Shown piece by piece: positions 22,915-34,684 of a stretch of DNA of 64,000 bases. The notes under the pieces were generated by a model. The model had not been told where the DNA came from, did no database searches, and saw only the letters and a list, made by a program, of their open reading frames with translations. Every line of letters starts with the position of its first letter. Position 1 is the stretch's first letter. The translations under genes and the position numbers were made by a program. Source of the stretch: Umbilicaria muhlenbergii (Eukaryota; Ascomycota; Lecanoromycetes; Umbilicariales; Umbilicariaceae); assembly GCA_000611775.1 (NCBI GenBank), contig KK106982.1, positions 3,996,858 through 4,060,857 of the forward strand, written 5' to 3'.

Positions 22915-25900
22915 ATGTTGTCCGCTTTCACCGCTCGGCCGATCGTCGAGCTCAAGCCAAGAGACAAGTCCAAGATTGAATCTATACTCAACTACGGTTG
23001 AGCTTCCCAATGCTGCGCTCACAGGGTCGAAGGCTGATTTATGTATACAGGTGACCGATTGTTGGTAGGCCTCAATACTGGCAGCCTTCGCATCTACCGG
23101 GTCAACGAGGTCCAGGAAAATGCGTCCACACCAGAGGCCGCACCCGCTGCTAGCGATAGACCATCGTCGCAGCAGATGCCAAAGCCAGTGGAGTTACTGC
23201 GCGAGCAGGAGAAGTTCTCGAAACACAAGATCGAACAGCTCGCTATCATCAAAGAAGCTAACATCTTGATTTCGCTGTCGAATGGCTATGTCTCGATCCA
23301 CGATCTTCAGACTTACGAGTTACACGAGGTCCTCACGAAGACTAAGAGTGCAACAGCGTTCGCCGTCACCTCGAATATCGTGAAAGACCCCGCCACTGGT
23401 ATACCATCGATAGTATCGAGGTTAGCGGTTGCGGTTAAGAGGAGGCTGTTGTTGTGGTCATGGCAAGACATGGAGCTGGCCTCCGAAACGTCGGAATACA
23501 CGCTAGTAACAGGCATCAAAACTCTGACGTGGGCTACTGGCACCAGACTCGTCGCAGGTCTCAGCTCTAGCTATGTTATGGTTGACGTGGAGACATCTGA
23601 GGTTACGGACATAGTTGGACCTGGCAGCATCGGAGGCGCACCTGGACAAGATGGAGGACGCTTTGGTGGTCTCGGTGTTGCTAGTGTAGGCTACATGGGT
23701 ATAGGTGGCTCGGCACCGAAGCCATTAGCTACTAGACTAGGTGAAGGGGAGATGCTGCTTGCAAAGGACATTAATACGTTGTTCATCGATATGGACGGGA
23801 AATCGCTAGGGCGACGTCAGATCCCATGGGCGGTTGCGCCCGAGGCTGTGGGATACTCATACCCATACCTTCTGGCACTGCAGGCATCAAGAGGTACCCT
23901 AGAGGTCAGAAATCCTGAGACTCTGAATCTCCTTCAGTCCATACCGTTACCGAATGCGGGCCAACTGCACGTTCCACAACCTAACGTCAGCTTGGCTCAC
24001 GCTGGCAAAGGCTTCCTTGTCTCTAGTGATCGATGTGTATGGCGCATGGGTGCTCTTGATTATGACTCGCAAATTGATGCGCTGGTCAAGCGAGGCAAAC
24101 TGGATGAAGCAATAAGTCTGCTAGGGATGCTCGAAGATGCTTTGTTGAAAGATAAGGAAGGTCGTCTGCGAGAAATCAAGATGTTAAAAGCACAGAGACT
24201 ATTCGACCAACGTAGATATCGGGACTCACTCGACTTGTTCACTGAGGTCTCTGCGCCACCAGAGCGAGTGATTCGTTTGTATCCGCGGCTCATAGCCGGA
24301 GATCTGTCGACGGTCGAGGAAATTTCAGAGAGTCCGAGTGGTTCGATACACGGTGATCAAACCAACGAAGACGGTGACACGGCAAATCACAGCAAGCAGT
24401 CGTCGGGCTCTGGGGAAGTATCCCACCACACATCTGAAGCAGATGTCCAAGCAAACGGGAAACCGGATTCTGCCGATACCGCTTCCATCTGGCATTTCAG
24501 AAGGGCCGATGTACCAGATCGTAGCGACGCAGCTACCATCAAAGGTCAGCAGTTGGATACTCCAGCATCGGACAAAGCCTTTGGTAAGTTATGCGTCTTC
24601 TTCTCAGATACCCGAGTCGTGCTCATTGTTGGATAGAAGGCAAAGACCTCAAGGCTGCCACTGTCGAGCTCCAGGCTTTTCTTGTTGGTGCTCGAACCAA
24701 ACTCCAGCGATTCTTGAATAAAGATGGCACTCTTAAGGATACGACGAACACTACTGGGGCTGGTCGCGATGGGGCTGCCGAGCCAGCTTTCGAATCTCTC
24801 CTCGTGCAGCAATCTCAAGGCGCCAACCAAGACCGAGAAGAGCAGCTACGCGAGACTGCAAAACTTGTCGACACTACACTTTTCAGAGCTTACATGTTCG
24901 CAAGCCCATCGCTTGCCGGGCCGTTGTTCCGTCTCGACAACTTTTGCGATCCGGATGTCGTTGGTGAGAAGCTCTTAGAGACCGGGCGGTATAACGATCT
25001 GATCGACTTCTACTTTGGCAAAAAGTTGCACCGTAAAGCACTGGAGTTACTGAAAAAGTTTGGTCAAGCCGACGAGAAGGACGAAATTGCTCCTCAGTTA
25101 TATGGACCGCAGAGAACTGTAGCGTATCTACAGAATCTGCCACCTGAAATGATCGACCTGATACTTGAATTTGTAGAGTGGCCCCTGAAACAGGATCCAG
25201 ACTTGGGAATGGAAGTCTTCCTAGCCGACAGCGAGAACGCAGAAACATTGCCACGGTTACCAGTTCTTGAGTTCTTACAACGTGTCGACAAAGACCTCGC
25301 ATTAAAATACCTGGAGCATATCGTCCATGAGCTCAACGACACTACTCCGGACTTTCACCAACGGCTGGTCAACATGTACCTAGAAGGCCTACAATCCAAA
25401 GAGTTCCGAAGCGACGTTGACCGCACCGCATGGAAGGAGAAGTTGTTGGATTTCTTGAGGAATAGCCGCCACTATCAAGCTTACAAGGTTTTGGGTCAAC
25501 TTTCTAGAGACGGTATGTTTCTCAACAAGGTCGTCTAACCTGGTATTCGGCTTGAAAGCTAATACCCTTTCTAGATCCAGACCTTTACGAGGCCCGGGCT
25601 ATTGTATTCAGCAAAATGGGGCAGCACAAGCAAGCATTGGACATCTATGTCTTCAAGCTTAAAGACCCAGAGAAGGCTGAAGAGTAAGTCTCGCTAGCTA
25701 TGATGCATGATCTGTACTAACGAAGTTCCCCAGGTACTGTAATCAAGTCTTCCTAACAGAACAGATCCGGCCTTCATCTCCAACGCAGTTCCGACGCGCT
25801 TCAATAAGCGACCCAGAAGACGCAAGCCCCTCCATATACCATACGCTGCTGTCGCTATACCTTACTCCGCCGCCTCCATATGAACCTCAATGGGAACCCG

Positions 25901-26315
25901 CCCTCACTATCCTTGCCAAGCATGGTTCTCGTCTCCCTGCCTCGTCGACGCTAGACCTGATTCCTGAAGTCTTACCGATCAAGAAACTCGAATCTTACTT
26001 CCGTGGCAGGATCCGCTCAGCGAATACCTTTGTGAACGAAGGTCGTGTATCTGCAGGTCTCCGCAAGAGTATCGTCGTCCGTGATCAAGCGACATTGCTG
26101 TTGGGGGATGGTCTTCCCGGCGGCAATAGAGGACGGAACCGGCGGGTGGTAGTGAGTGAAGATCGAGTGTGTGGGGTCTGTTACAAGCGCTTCGGCAACA
26201 GTGCGATTAAGGTGCTTCCCAAGTAAGTTGGACCATGGCGTATTGATGGTTATGATGCTAACTCTTTCGGTGCTCTAGTAATGCTGTGGTGCACTACGGA
26301 TGCTCAAACAGATGA
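22915..26315 (+). CDS. VPS39: Vps39/Vam6, HOPS tethering complex subunit
   Basis: Six exons (22915-22996, 23051-24583, 24637-25512, 25575-25683, 25734-26222, 26279-26315) close in frame to 1041 residues, about the length of yeast Vam6 (1049). All five introns are 50-62 nt GT-AG. The start MLSAFTARPIVELKPRDKSK is the family's usual N-terminus. A CNH (citron-homology) beta-propeller fills about residues 1-320, followed by a low-complexity acidic/Ser linker (near 430-520) and an alpha-solenoid of clathrin-repeat type. The C-terminus is a Vps39-type zinc motif, CGVCYKRF then HYGC. In yeast, HOPS uses Vps39 to bind the Rab Ypt7 on vacuoles and drives fusion. It is convergent with GON7. Confidence 0.95.
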
Positions 26316-26557
26316 GCAGAGAGTGATTGATAGCTCTAGATTGTCGTGGATCTTCTGGTGGTGTTGGTCGTGTTTAACGTGTATAGTGACATTTCACATA
26401 GCGACGGCGTTCTCCTGTCGATTCCAGAGATACCCAACCTAGAGCTTGAACTCATTGACGAGCACACTCTACGTGGCATGCGTGGTCACCGCCTCGTATT
26501 TTAACGTGGACATCGTCCTGCCAAAGCATCGTGCCCCATCCCACGTAAGATCCTCGT

Positions 26558-26863
26558 TCAGTCCTCATCCTCCACAGCTTCCTCCCCGTAGTTTTCCTCC
26601 TCTTTCTTTTCATCCACCTTCGCCCCATTGGCAGCTACGGTGGCTTTGTCTTCCTCCATCTTGCTAGTCAGAAAGGTGTTGACTTCGTCTTGGAGTTTCA
26701 CGATCGATGAGCGCAGAGCGGACAGGTAAGTGGTCTTTTCTTTTGTGGGCGCTGTGGGGGATGTCGATGGCAGTGGATGCGAGAATGTTTGCGAGGCGCC
26801 TGGAGAAAGGTACTCCGCTTTGAGAGTTCGAGTTGATTTTGATATTTCGTCTGATGGTTCCAT
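26558..26863 (-). CDS. GON7: Gon7, EKC/KEOPS complex subunit
   Basis: The start is placed at 26863 (MEPSDEISK), giving 101 residues; the frame stays open 14 codons further to an in-frame Met at 26905. The conserved core is TYLSALRSSIVKLQDEVNTFLTSKMEEDK, followed by an acidic tail (EEENYGEEAVEDED), the pattern of fungal Gon7. KEOPS makes the t6A modification of tRNAs decoding ANN codons and is also linked to telomere maintenance; Gon7 is a small, partly disordered accessory subunit. It lies divergently from the HbrB gene with about 290 bp between start codons, so the two may share a promoter. No intron is needed. Confidence 0.85.
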   Translation of the reverse strand: MEPSDEISKSTRTLKAEYLSPGASQTFSHPLPSTSPTAPTKEKTTYLSALRSSIVKLQDEVNTFLTSKMEEDKATVAANGAKVDEKKEEENYGEEAVEDED

Positions 26864-27152
26864 AGCCGCAGGACAAGGATTAGCTGTGTGATATGGAGGA
26901 AGCAAAAGCTGGACTTTGAAGAGGCTCTGAATTAGTATTGAAATCGGAGGTAGTGGTAGTTACCGTAGGGCTGAACTTAGTATGAACGTCGGTCAGTCCG
27001 GGAGATCCTCCGTATGCAATCATCTACCTCGTTACCAGCATCACTTCGGTAGCCATCGATATTCACCGCACTATGCGAGCTGAAAGGGCTACGATACCTC
27101 CCACGGTAACAATAAAATGGCAAAGATAGTGAGATAGAAAGGAAGATGTGAT

Positions 27153-29597
27153 ATGATGCATTCCACAACGGCCAGACGCCCCGGCGCATTTGCACCCATT
27201 TCACCCACGCGACCAGCGCAGCCCCATGCCAAAGCAGTAGGACAAGAGGAACGGACAACCTCGTCTGACAGTGATTCATCGCACTCCTCTCAAGTCACCA
27301 CCCGCTCCGTAAGCAAAGGCTTACCCTACCAGCAAGCTCCCCACGTTCCTCGGCCACCCGTCAGTGCCGGCCCGAGTGCCAATGCCAGTACAACCTCGCT
27401 CCAAAACTTTTCACGGCCCTCTCTATCTCAAACATCAAGTGACCTGCCATTGCGGAGGAACTCTCCACTAGCCACAGGTGCCGAAAGACACAGGCGGCAG
27501 CACTCACAAGGCTTTTTTGAGCCGTCTTTACCCACTGCCTCGCTGTCGGACCATTCAAGCATGGCAAACCTAACGGCTTCTCAGATAGCTGCCCAAGCGG
27601 CTATGCAGCATCAATCTATGTCCCAACATATTAGGAAGCGATCACAGACGATTCCAGCTCCACCGATCCCACCAGAGACTACTGGTGGTCGACCCAAGCC
27701 GCCTCCTATACAAACCCAGGCTGTTGCCTCGAGAAGACCAAGTGGCAACGGCGGACCGGGGCAACAGTATCAGAATGGTATAATTGGTGGACACACTGTG
27801 GCCGCTGCGACGGCTGCAAATGCAGCATATCCACGCCAACTCTCGCCTGGTCTCACGAGCTTCCAAGAACTGACAGGAAGGGATCAGAAGGCGAAGATCG
27901 AGCGACCGAAGATGAAGCTGTTTTCCAAACCAAAGCACATCGGAATAAGTGGTTATATAGACATGGAGAAGAAGGAGAGACCTTTACCTTCGCCCAACAA
28001 GATGGGTCCATCAGGTCCAAGCGGTCTCTCAAAAGCGATGAATGCCTCTACGACAAGTCTTGTTGATAGTCTTGCCTCGGGAAGCACATCTATATACACC
28101 TCTAGTAATGCTTCTACTTCAACACTAGTGCCAATGGACCGTCAAACCACATTTGAGAAGGAGAAATCGCATAAGCATCATTTCCTCTCAAGGCAGAAAA
28201 ACAAGCTGAAAGACAAAATTGACGAGCACACTCTTCCTCTGTCCTCCGCCTCCAGCAACTCCAAGCCTTTGGATCCAAATGCACCGCAATCACTCTACTC
28301 TTTCGCACCTTCGTCTCCAGGCCCTTCAGCGACCTTTGCAAAGTCAGTAAGCGGCCTGGATCTTAGGCATGGTGGACGAGCACTAAGGGAAAAGAAAAAA
28401 GAAGAGAAGGCGTTGGGAGTTATATCGTTTGACACTAGGAAGCCCGACGTTGAGCGTACTGATTGGGCGCCGACCGCTCTGTCAACGTCTGCTAGCCATT
28501 CCTTCCTCGAGCCTATATCTACGAGTAGCTCTTCCCTTTTCGGTCGCCTACCTAGCTCTCACGGAGAAGTCGCAACGCCACCTGCCCTACATGGTTTCGG
28601 TTTGTCGAACCTGACCCCTGAAGACGCTTGGGATTTCCTCAAAGCGAAATTACTGATCATCTTCGAAGGCGAGGAGCTGCGTATGCCTGTGGAGGACTTG
28701 AATCGGCTAGTATCCGTACATCTCCAAAGCTGTATCCAAAAACAGGCACCTGCGATTATCACCGAGGATCTTCGAGATCTTTTACATACAGGTTTCTCGT
28801 CGCAAAGCCATGCTCTTCGTAATATTCCAGATGATCGCTTAGTCTTACATCTGGTCGAGATGTGGCATGTTGTCTTTGGCATCGTTCTGCCTTATATGCA
28901 GGCCGTTTTCTTGCCGCTGGACCTCGAGTTCAAAGGGCATGGCACGTTGATGACTTCCCGACAAGCTGCTGAGTTCTGGGGCATCATACCTGATGCGGCG
29001 GATGACGCTTTCGGCAACGAACTCGATGTGAGAAGAATAGTTCTTGTTGCTTACAGGGACACGGTCATCCTACCGCGGCATGCCTCCTTGAAGTCCACTT
29101 TCTCACGCCTGAGCCTTGAGAGTATCAACGGCGGAGTTGAGCTGGTCAGTAGTAGTCCCGACAGCGCCACTGGTGGTCGACCAGGTACAGCCGCGAGTCT
29201 GGACCCAAGGTTTGCGAGCTTCAATTCGCAAGGCTCGACGCTTCTTGCAGATTCGGAGCCCGCACGAAGTAGAGCCACCTCCAACACTTCTGCGCCCGAA
29301 TTGCCAACTTTCGCTCCGCCTCCGGCACGACGACAGCCTCCCATCGATAGCTCGCAAGTGACGGAGACGGTGGGCAGGATGCTGCAGTGTGTGAGTGTCC
29401 TAGCGAGCCTACAGAGTGACGATGCTGCCCAGGAGAAGATGGAAGAACTTGCGAAGGAACTTAAGCATAATTGGCTTGGGAGGGGCCGCACGGGGCGAAA
29501 TCGGAGGGGGTTTGTCGGGACGAGGGTCCAGCCGGTTAGGCAGGGGAATTCGAGGATCACTGAACCGTTGGAGGAGAGGAGGGAGAGTATGCTATAG
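27153..29597 (+). CDS. hbrB: HbrB/Bit61-like TORC2 subunit
   Basis: A single 814-codon frame without introns. The first 470 residues are disordered and Ser/Pro-rich. The conserved HbrB (Bit61/PRR5-Protor) domain spans about 485-680: LTPEDAWDFLKAKLLIIFEG, VHLQSCIQK, LLHTGFSSQSHALRNIPDDR and EMWHVVFGIVLPYMQAVFLP. The C-terminal 130 residues are again low-complexity with a helical VTETVGRMLQCVSVLASLQ segment. HbrB/Bit61 proteins are components of TOR complex 2 at the plasma membrane; hbrB was named from an Aspergillus hyperbranching mutant. Two adjacent ATGs (27153 and 27156) are possible starts. A charged patch (KKKEEKALG) lies near residue 415. Confidence 0.92.
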   Translation: MMHSTTARRPGAFAPISPTRPAQPHAKAVGQEERTTSSDSDSSHSSQVTTRSVSKGLPYQQAPHVPRPPVSAGPSANASTTSLQNFSRPSLSQTSSDLPLRRNSPLATGAERHRRQHSQGFFEPSLPTASLSDHSSMANLTASQIAAQAAMQHQSMSQHIRKRSQTIPAPPIPPETTGGRPKPPPIQTQAVASRRPSGNGGPGQQYQNGIIGGHTVAAATAANAAYPRQLSPGLTSFQELTGRDQKAKIERPKMKLFSKPKHIGISGYIDMEKKERPLPSPNKMGPSGPSGLSKAMNASTTSLVDSLASGSTSIYTSSNASTSTLVPMDRQTTFEKEKSHKHHFLSRQKNKLKDKIDEHTLPLSSASSNSKPLDPNAPQSLYSFAPSSPGPSATFAKSVSGLDLRHGGRALREKKKEEKALGVISFDTRKPDVERTDWAPTALSTSASHSFLEPISTSSSSLFGRLPSSHGEVATPPALHGFGLSNLTPEDAWDFLKAKLLIIFEGEELRMPVEDLNRLVSVHLQSCIQKQAPAIITEDLRDLLHTGFSSQSHALRNIPDDRLVLHLVEMWHVVFGIVLPYMQAVFLPLDLEFKGHGTLMTSRQAAEFWGIIPDAADDAFGNELDVRRIVLVAYRDTVILPRHASLKSTFSRLSLESINGGVELVSSSPDSATGGRPGTAASLDPRFASFNSQGSTLLADSEPARSRATSNTSAPELPTFAPPPARRQPPIDSSQVTETVGRMLQCVSVLASLQSDDAAQEKMEELAKELKHNWLGRGRTGRNRRGFVGTRVQPVRQGNSRITEPLEERRESML

Positions 29598-30594
29598 ACA
29601 TGTGATACCCAACTGTGACGATCTACGATCGCTTGTATTGACCAGAAGTGGGTCGTGAAAAGCAACTACACCTTGACTTTTGTTAATTGATATTGGGAGG
29701 CGGGCCGGGCCGACTAGGGGACCTTATTACGACGTCCACCAACAACTTGGGGTTCTCCAGCAGCAAGTCAATGACGAAAGAGTATCATATTATTGATAAA
29801 ACCTGGAGTGCAGATGGAAAAGCTCAAGGGCTCTGATTTGATATCTGCGCAGCTCGAAACATGCTTCGCCGTCGAATATCGCGGGGGTCTTCCCGTTTGC
29901 AAATTGCCACTATTTTGATGGCGCGCCCTGTGGCTTATAATTACCACTCTGCTCGCCCTTCCGGGACGGAACGGAAAAAGCGAAGACGGTTGTAGATAAA
30001 ACGTGTTTGTCATCTATACATGAACTGTTTGTTGGAATCTATTTAATTGTTGAGGGGTTGAGAGACAACCCACCTGACGACTGTCACTCCTTTTGGCCAC
30101 ACGCCTGCTTTGAGGACCGCCTCGATTCTTGATAGAAGGCATTAGATCCCTGTTAGATCTTTTCTAGTCAAAGTAACTGCACATTACGTTATCTAATAAG
30201 GTCTGATAGCCGTAGCCTCTTGGTGGGCAAGGGCTTGAATCCTCACGGATCTGTTCTTCTGCAACCCTGATAGCAGTGTCTGATATTTTCCTACTCCGGA
30301 GTAGACACACGGTGCCCCAATGGTAAACCGAGAGAATGGTCGCAGGGTTCGTGGCCGCTAATTGTGGGGTTCTGCGAATGACATGGTGTTCTTGCTTTCT
30401 TTCCTTGTACGTGCATGCGTTTCGTTGCTAAGCACCGACTCACCGAGCCGTCTCACTTGCAGCACGCAGGCCTAGTCTATCTTGTGCTCCTGTGTTACAT
30501 ATATCATATCTCGTCCGGCCGCGATGCTTCAATCATTGTACGAACGTTGCCTTTCGTTTGAGCTCTGCCACTCGAGTGCAGCTAGCATACCAAC
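29598..30594. other. Intergenic region with a perfect 14-bp palindrome
   Basis: No gene is recognised. CTACTCCGGAGTAG (30291-30304) is a perfect palindrome about 290 bp upstream of the amino-acid permease start; CGG/CCG half-sites like this are typical targets of fungal Zn2Cys6 regulators, so it is a possible operator. Confidence 0.35.
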
Positions 30595-32657
30595 ATGGCG
30601 ACCTCCCAATTGGAAAGGACGGAGTTGCGAGACCGTAGTGTCAACAAGACGGTCGACGATGCTATCGTTGTCGAGAGTGGCTCGATGGACTCGGGGCAGA
30701 ACAAGGATAGTGTGATTATGGCGCGGATAGGGAAGAAGCAGCAGCTGAATGTAGCTGACACCCTCAGTAACCCTATCTCGGCGATGTAAGATCTAATGCT
30801 CAAACTATAGAGGAGCTTCGGATTTATCCCCATTCTGGCCTTGTCATCAACCATCCTAGCCTCCTGGGAATCCATCTGCGCGTATGCAAACAAATCATTC
30901 TATAGGTTTCTATTACTGTACTGATACTGCTACTTAGAACCTTTGCGGCGGGCCTCGTTAACGGTGGCCCCGTCGCCTTGGTATACGGCTTCATACTTGC
31001 CGCCATAGGCACCATGTGCCTCGCTGCCTCATTGGCGGAAATGGCTTCGATGTCCGTATCCTACAATCCAGCAACCCATATTATTGGAGCCCCCCTGACT
31101 CTCCCATAGAACCCCGATTTCTGGCGCACAGTACCACTGGACCGCACAATTCGCACCCAAACGTGCGGCAGCCTTTGTTAGTTGGATGCAAGGCGAGTGA
31201 TCCGATACTGATACCTCAAGCACTGTAGCTGAGCGGACTCTATATCAGGCTGGATCACCGTCTTCGCTTGGCAGGCGGCTATGATCAGTACTGCCTTTTT
31301 GACCGCAACAATGATGCAAGGCCTGTTCGTGTTACAATACCCTGACTACATCTACAAACGCTGGCACGCAACTCTCTTGATGTGGGCTCTGATGGCCATC
31401 ACGTTTGCGATCAATGTTTTCGGTATCCGAATTCTACCGCATCTGGAAACCCTAGCGGGGGCGTGCCATGTCCTCTTTTTCTTCGCCATTCTGATCCCAT
31501 TGGTTTACTTGGCGCCCACGACCAGTAGCGCTAAGTTCGTGTTTACGGATTTTCAAAACCAGGGCGGTTGGAGTAGTGATGGTGTGAGCTGGTGTTTGGG
31601 CTTGTTGACGGCTACGTTCTCGCTCGCTGGTGAGTTTTGTTTGTGAAACCTTACCCTCAGAGTGGTACTGAGATGACCTCTTGTAGGCTTTGATGGAATG
31701 GTGCATATGAGTAAGTATAACCCGGAATGACTTCAATATACAGCACGTCTGCTCTTCCCCTCTACTAACCTCTTCCCTCGCCCTACTCTAGGCGAAGAAG
31801 TATCAAACGCCCCCGTCGCTATCCCGCGTGCCATGGTCCTTACAATCCTCATCAACGGCCTCCTCGCTTTTGGCATCCTTCTCGCCATACTCTTCAGCAT
31901 CGGCGACGTCGAAAATGCTCTGAACTCACCGACCGGTTACCCCATTATCGAAATCTTCTACCAAGCAACAGGCTCCACGAGGGCCGCTACCGCAATGATG
32001 GGCGCTATCATCATCATCGCTTTCACTTCTGCCTTCGGGGCCCTGGCAGCCACGTCGAGGCTTACGTGGGCGTTTGCGAGGGATAGGGGGTTGCCGTTTT
32101 CGGAGTTTTTCGCTTATGTGAGCATTTTTTGCTACCTAATATCTAGGCGATCTCTGAAGTGTGATGATGATGTTTTCGCTGACTGCTGTTGGTTCGGGTT
32201 GGGCTAGGTAAACCCACACTACAAAATTCCCATTCGCGCCATCGCCCTGGTTGCCTCTATCGTTCTCCTTCTTTCCCTCATCAATATCGCCTCCACTACA
32301 GCTTTCAACGCTATTCTCTCCCTCACAACGCTGGCTCTCTATTTCTCATATCTCATCCCTATTAGCCTGCTTCTCCTGAAGCGCCTAAAACGCGAACGTA
32401 TTTCCTTTGGCCCCTGGACATTGGGTAGGTTCGGTATGGCGATTAATATTGCAGCCTTGGCTTATGGGAGCTTCATTTGTATTTTCCTCCCCTTTCCTCC
32501 TTACCAGCCTGTTACGGCGAAGAACATGAATTACGGTGGGCCGGTTATGGCGTTTGTGTTGGCTTTTGCGGTGGGGGCTTGGTTCGTTGGAGGCAAGGGG
32601 AGGTTTGTGGGGCCGGTGAGGGAGGTGGGGTTTGGAGAGGAGGAGAGCTTGTGGTGA
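30595..32657 (+). CDS. Amino-acid/GABA-type permease (APC superfamily)
   Basis: Eight exons close in frame to 534 residues: 30595-30750, 30811-30881, 30938-31051, 31110-31192, 31249-31629, 31687-31710, 31792-32117, 32208-32657. The fourth intron (31193-31248) uses a GC donor (AG|GCGAGT). About twelve hydrophobic segments are present. Family motifs include RSFGFIPILALSSTILASWE at TM1, TPISGAQYHWTAQFAPKR, GFDGMVHMSEEVSNAPVAIP around TM6, and TSRLTWAFARDRGLPFS. The sequence after TM1 fits fungal choline/GABA/amino-acid permeases. Plasma-membrane uptake of an amino acid, GABA or choline is inferred; the substrate cannot be read. Exon 6 is only 24 nt. Confidence 0.88.
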
Positions 32658-34684
32658 GGCCGTTCCAGGGCAGAATTGGATTCTAGGAAGTGGCAACAGG
32701 TGGTAACCCGCAGCCGAGGATCCCCTCAACTACTCAGCAAGTCAGAATGTTGTGAGGAACGTTCAAGTACTCCTCATTTACCATTTCCATCGCTGTGTTA
32801 CTCAGGGTCCTCAGCATAGGGTTAGAGATGGCCTCTTCTCTTCTCTCTTCTAACGCTACACGTCAGAGCCGTTTGTACTCGATTGCAGCGATGATGGCGC
32901 AATGCAGCACAGTATGATGGAATTTTGCCCATAAATTTCATGCAGGTACAAGGGCGTACAAAGCGCAACGGAGAAGATGAGGTTGTGTGAAAGCAACACC
33001 TCAGACGATTATGCATCATAAAAGAAGAGCGGGCTATAATGCAGCCGGCGTATGTATTAAAAAACTAAGAAAGTGTGAAAATCTGCAGATGAGGACCACC
33101 TAAATGTTACAACAAGAAAGACAATGTAGTCAAGTAGGTGATGTAGAGATTCATGGTTTTCACTACCTTTATAATCGAACGTTCCTCACAGCCTGTCAGA
33201 ATACTTCAGGGGACCCCGGTGAATGACTGCCTCTTATTTTTATCCACACGCCTGATAGCTAGAAACTTAGTCGGTATTCGGGTCAAAAGCATGTTGGCAT
33301 AAGGTACCAAAACCCCATGAGGGAGTTATATTCAAGCTTCGAGAAAGCGCGAACCTGAAAGGGCTTCGCAGTGGCATTATGGAATTTTTCACTCTATACG
33401 TGCTCCTCAAAGGGACTGACGAGGCGTGCAAAAACGAGGTTGAGGGCCCCCGGAAGATACAGACAGACAGCCTCCTTTCACTTCTCACGTTTAGTGAGGG
33501 GTTCAATGGAAGTTTTTGGTTTGTAATTCTGAAGCACAGCGGCAAAAGTTTCAAATTCCTTTTGATCTGGCTGCCTTGGGATATAGAGACTAAGGACTAG
33601 AACATTTTGTATGTGAAAGCTTTGATGAGTGAAACTTGTTGAATAGAACGAGTGTTTAGAGGCCAAATAAATGTATTATTGCTAGCTAAATATCGATCTA
33701 AGTTGAATGAAATGAACGTAAGGGAAGAAGCAGAAATCAAGGTCATAAAGGTGTTAATATACATGTTTAGGAGCTTCTCACTAAGCCCATTCATAACGTT
33801 CCTACACATGACGTGACTGCTTTTCTCACTAAACCCTGTCAAGAAATGACGTCTGCTTGGCAGCGAATCGGCGAAATTCAACACTCAAAGCGACTGCGAG
33901 GCGTGCAAAAACGAGCTTGAGGGCCTCCAGAAGATGGTAAGATTTAGTTCTGCCAATGTACTTCGTCCACCCTCCGCTTTGCTTTCTTCTGCGCCTCAAA
34001 AGACCTTGAAGGCGTCTGCTTGCCTTCAGCTGCGGCTTAGTTTTACTCCCGGTCCTGAGGAGTGAGAACTCTGCCGAGCCTACTCGGCTCTAAATGCCGC
34101 CAGAAAGGGTCCCCCGCTGGTTAGGATTGCCTGAACGGATCGTAGCTTGAATGACTAACAACTCCCCGCTTGATTCAGCTCACCACCACGATGCTTCTGC
34201 TGATTCTGGGTCTGTTAATTGGCCTGTCTTCCCTTAATATGGCTTGCAAGCTCTTTTTGGCGCCCATCTTTAACTTCTTATATACCCTAACGTTCAGCTG
34301 TCCGCCACGCGTGGGACTTGTTACCTCGCATATAGCACTGGCTTTGCTGTCTTATGATGCAGCTGATGGGTTTGAAGCTCAGCTTGTCCATGGTCACGAG
34401 TGGATTACTTGAAACTTCTTTGCCAGCGCTCTAGGCGGCGCCACATCAGGCCTGACCTGACAATGTAGCTTTATGGCCTTTGCTGTCCGCTGCTGAATGC
34501 CGTCGATATAAGAAGGCGGGTTTGCTTCGCAATCTACCACGCTCCGTAACACCCTCCTGCTCTCTCAGTACCTCCAGACAATACCTCTACCATTTTCCCA
34601 CGGCTATCAACTTGCTACAAAGCGACTCACTCCCCCAGATATCCATCATCCACACCCCCAACCCCAACCCAACCTCACACAACC
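32658..34684. other. Intergenic region with degenerate repeats
   Basis: No intact gene is recognised. A segment of about 54 bp occurs twice (33404-33457 and 33882-33935, around GGCGTGCAAAAACGAG), both in frames that read D(C)EACKNE(V/L)EG. At 33659-33745 a stretch matches 37992-38084; on the minus strand both read like DRYLAsNNTFIWPL / ERYLARYNTFIWPL, so this is a degenerate dispersed coding repeat. A TATAAG box lies near 34507 and a C/T-rich leader near 34545-34680 before the next gene. Confidence 0.5.
33659..33745 (-). repeat. Dispersed degenerate repeat, copy 1
   Basis: Begins AGAGGCCAAATAAATGTATT and is shared with 37992-38084. Both copies keep an open minus-strand reading with the core NTFIWPL, suggesting a relic of a repetitive, probably transposon-encoded gene that I cannot name. 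Confidence 0.6.

Noticed and set aside
1-26315. BLOC1S1, BTN1 and VPS39 as a functional endolysosomal gene cluster
   Set aside because: They are separated by unrelated genes, lie in mixed orientation and are housekeeping genes; chance proximity is sufficient.
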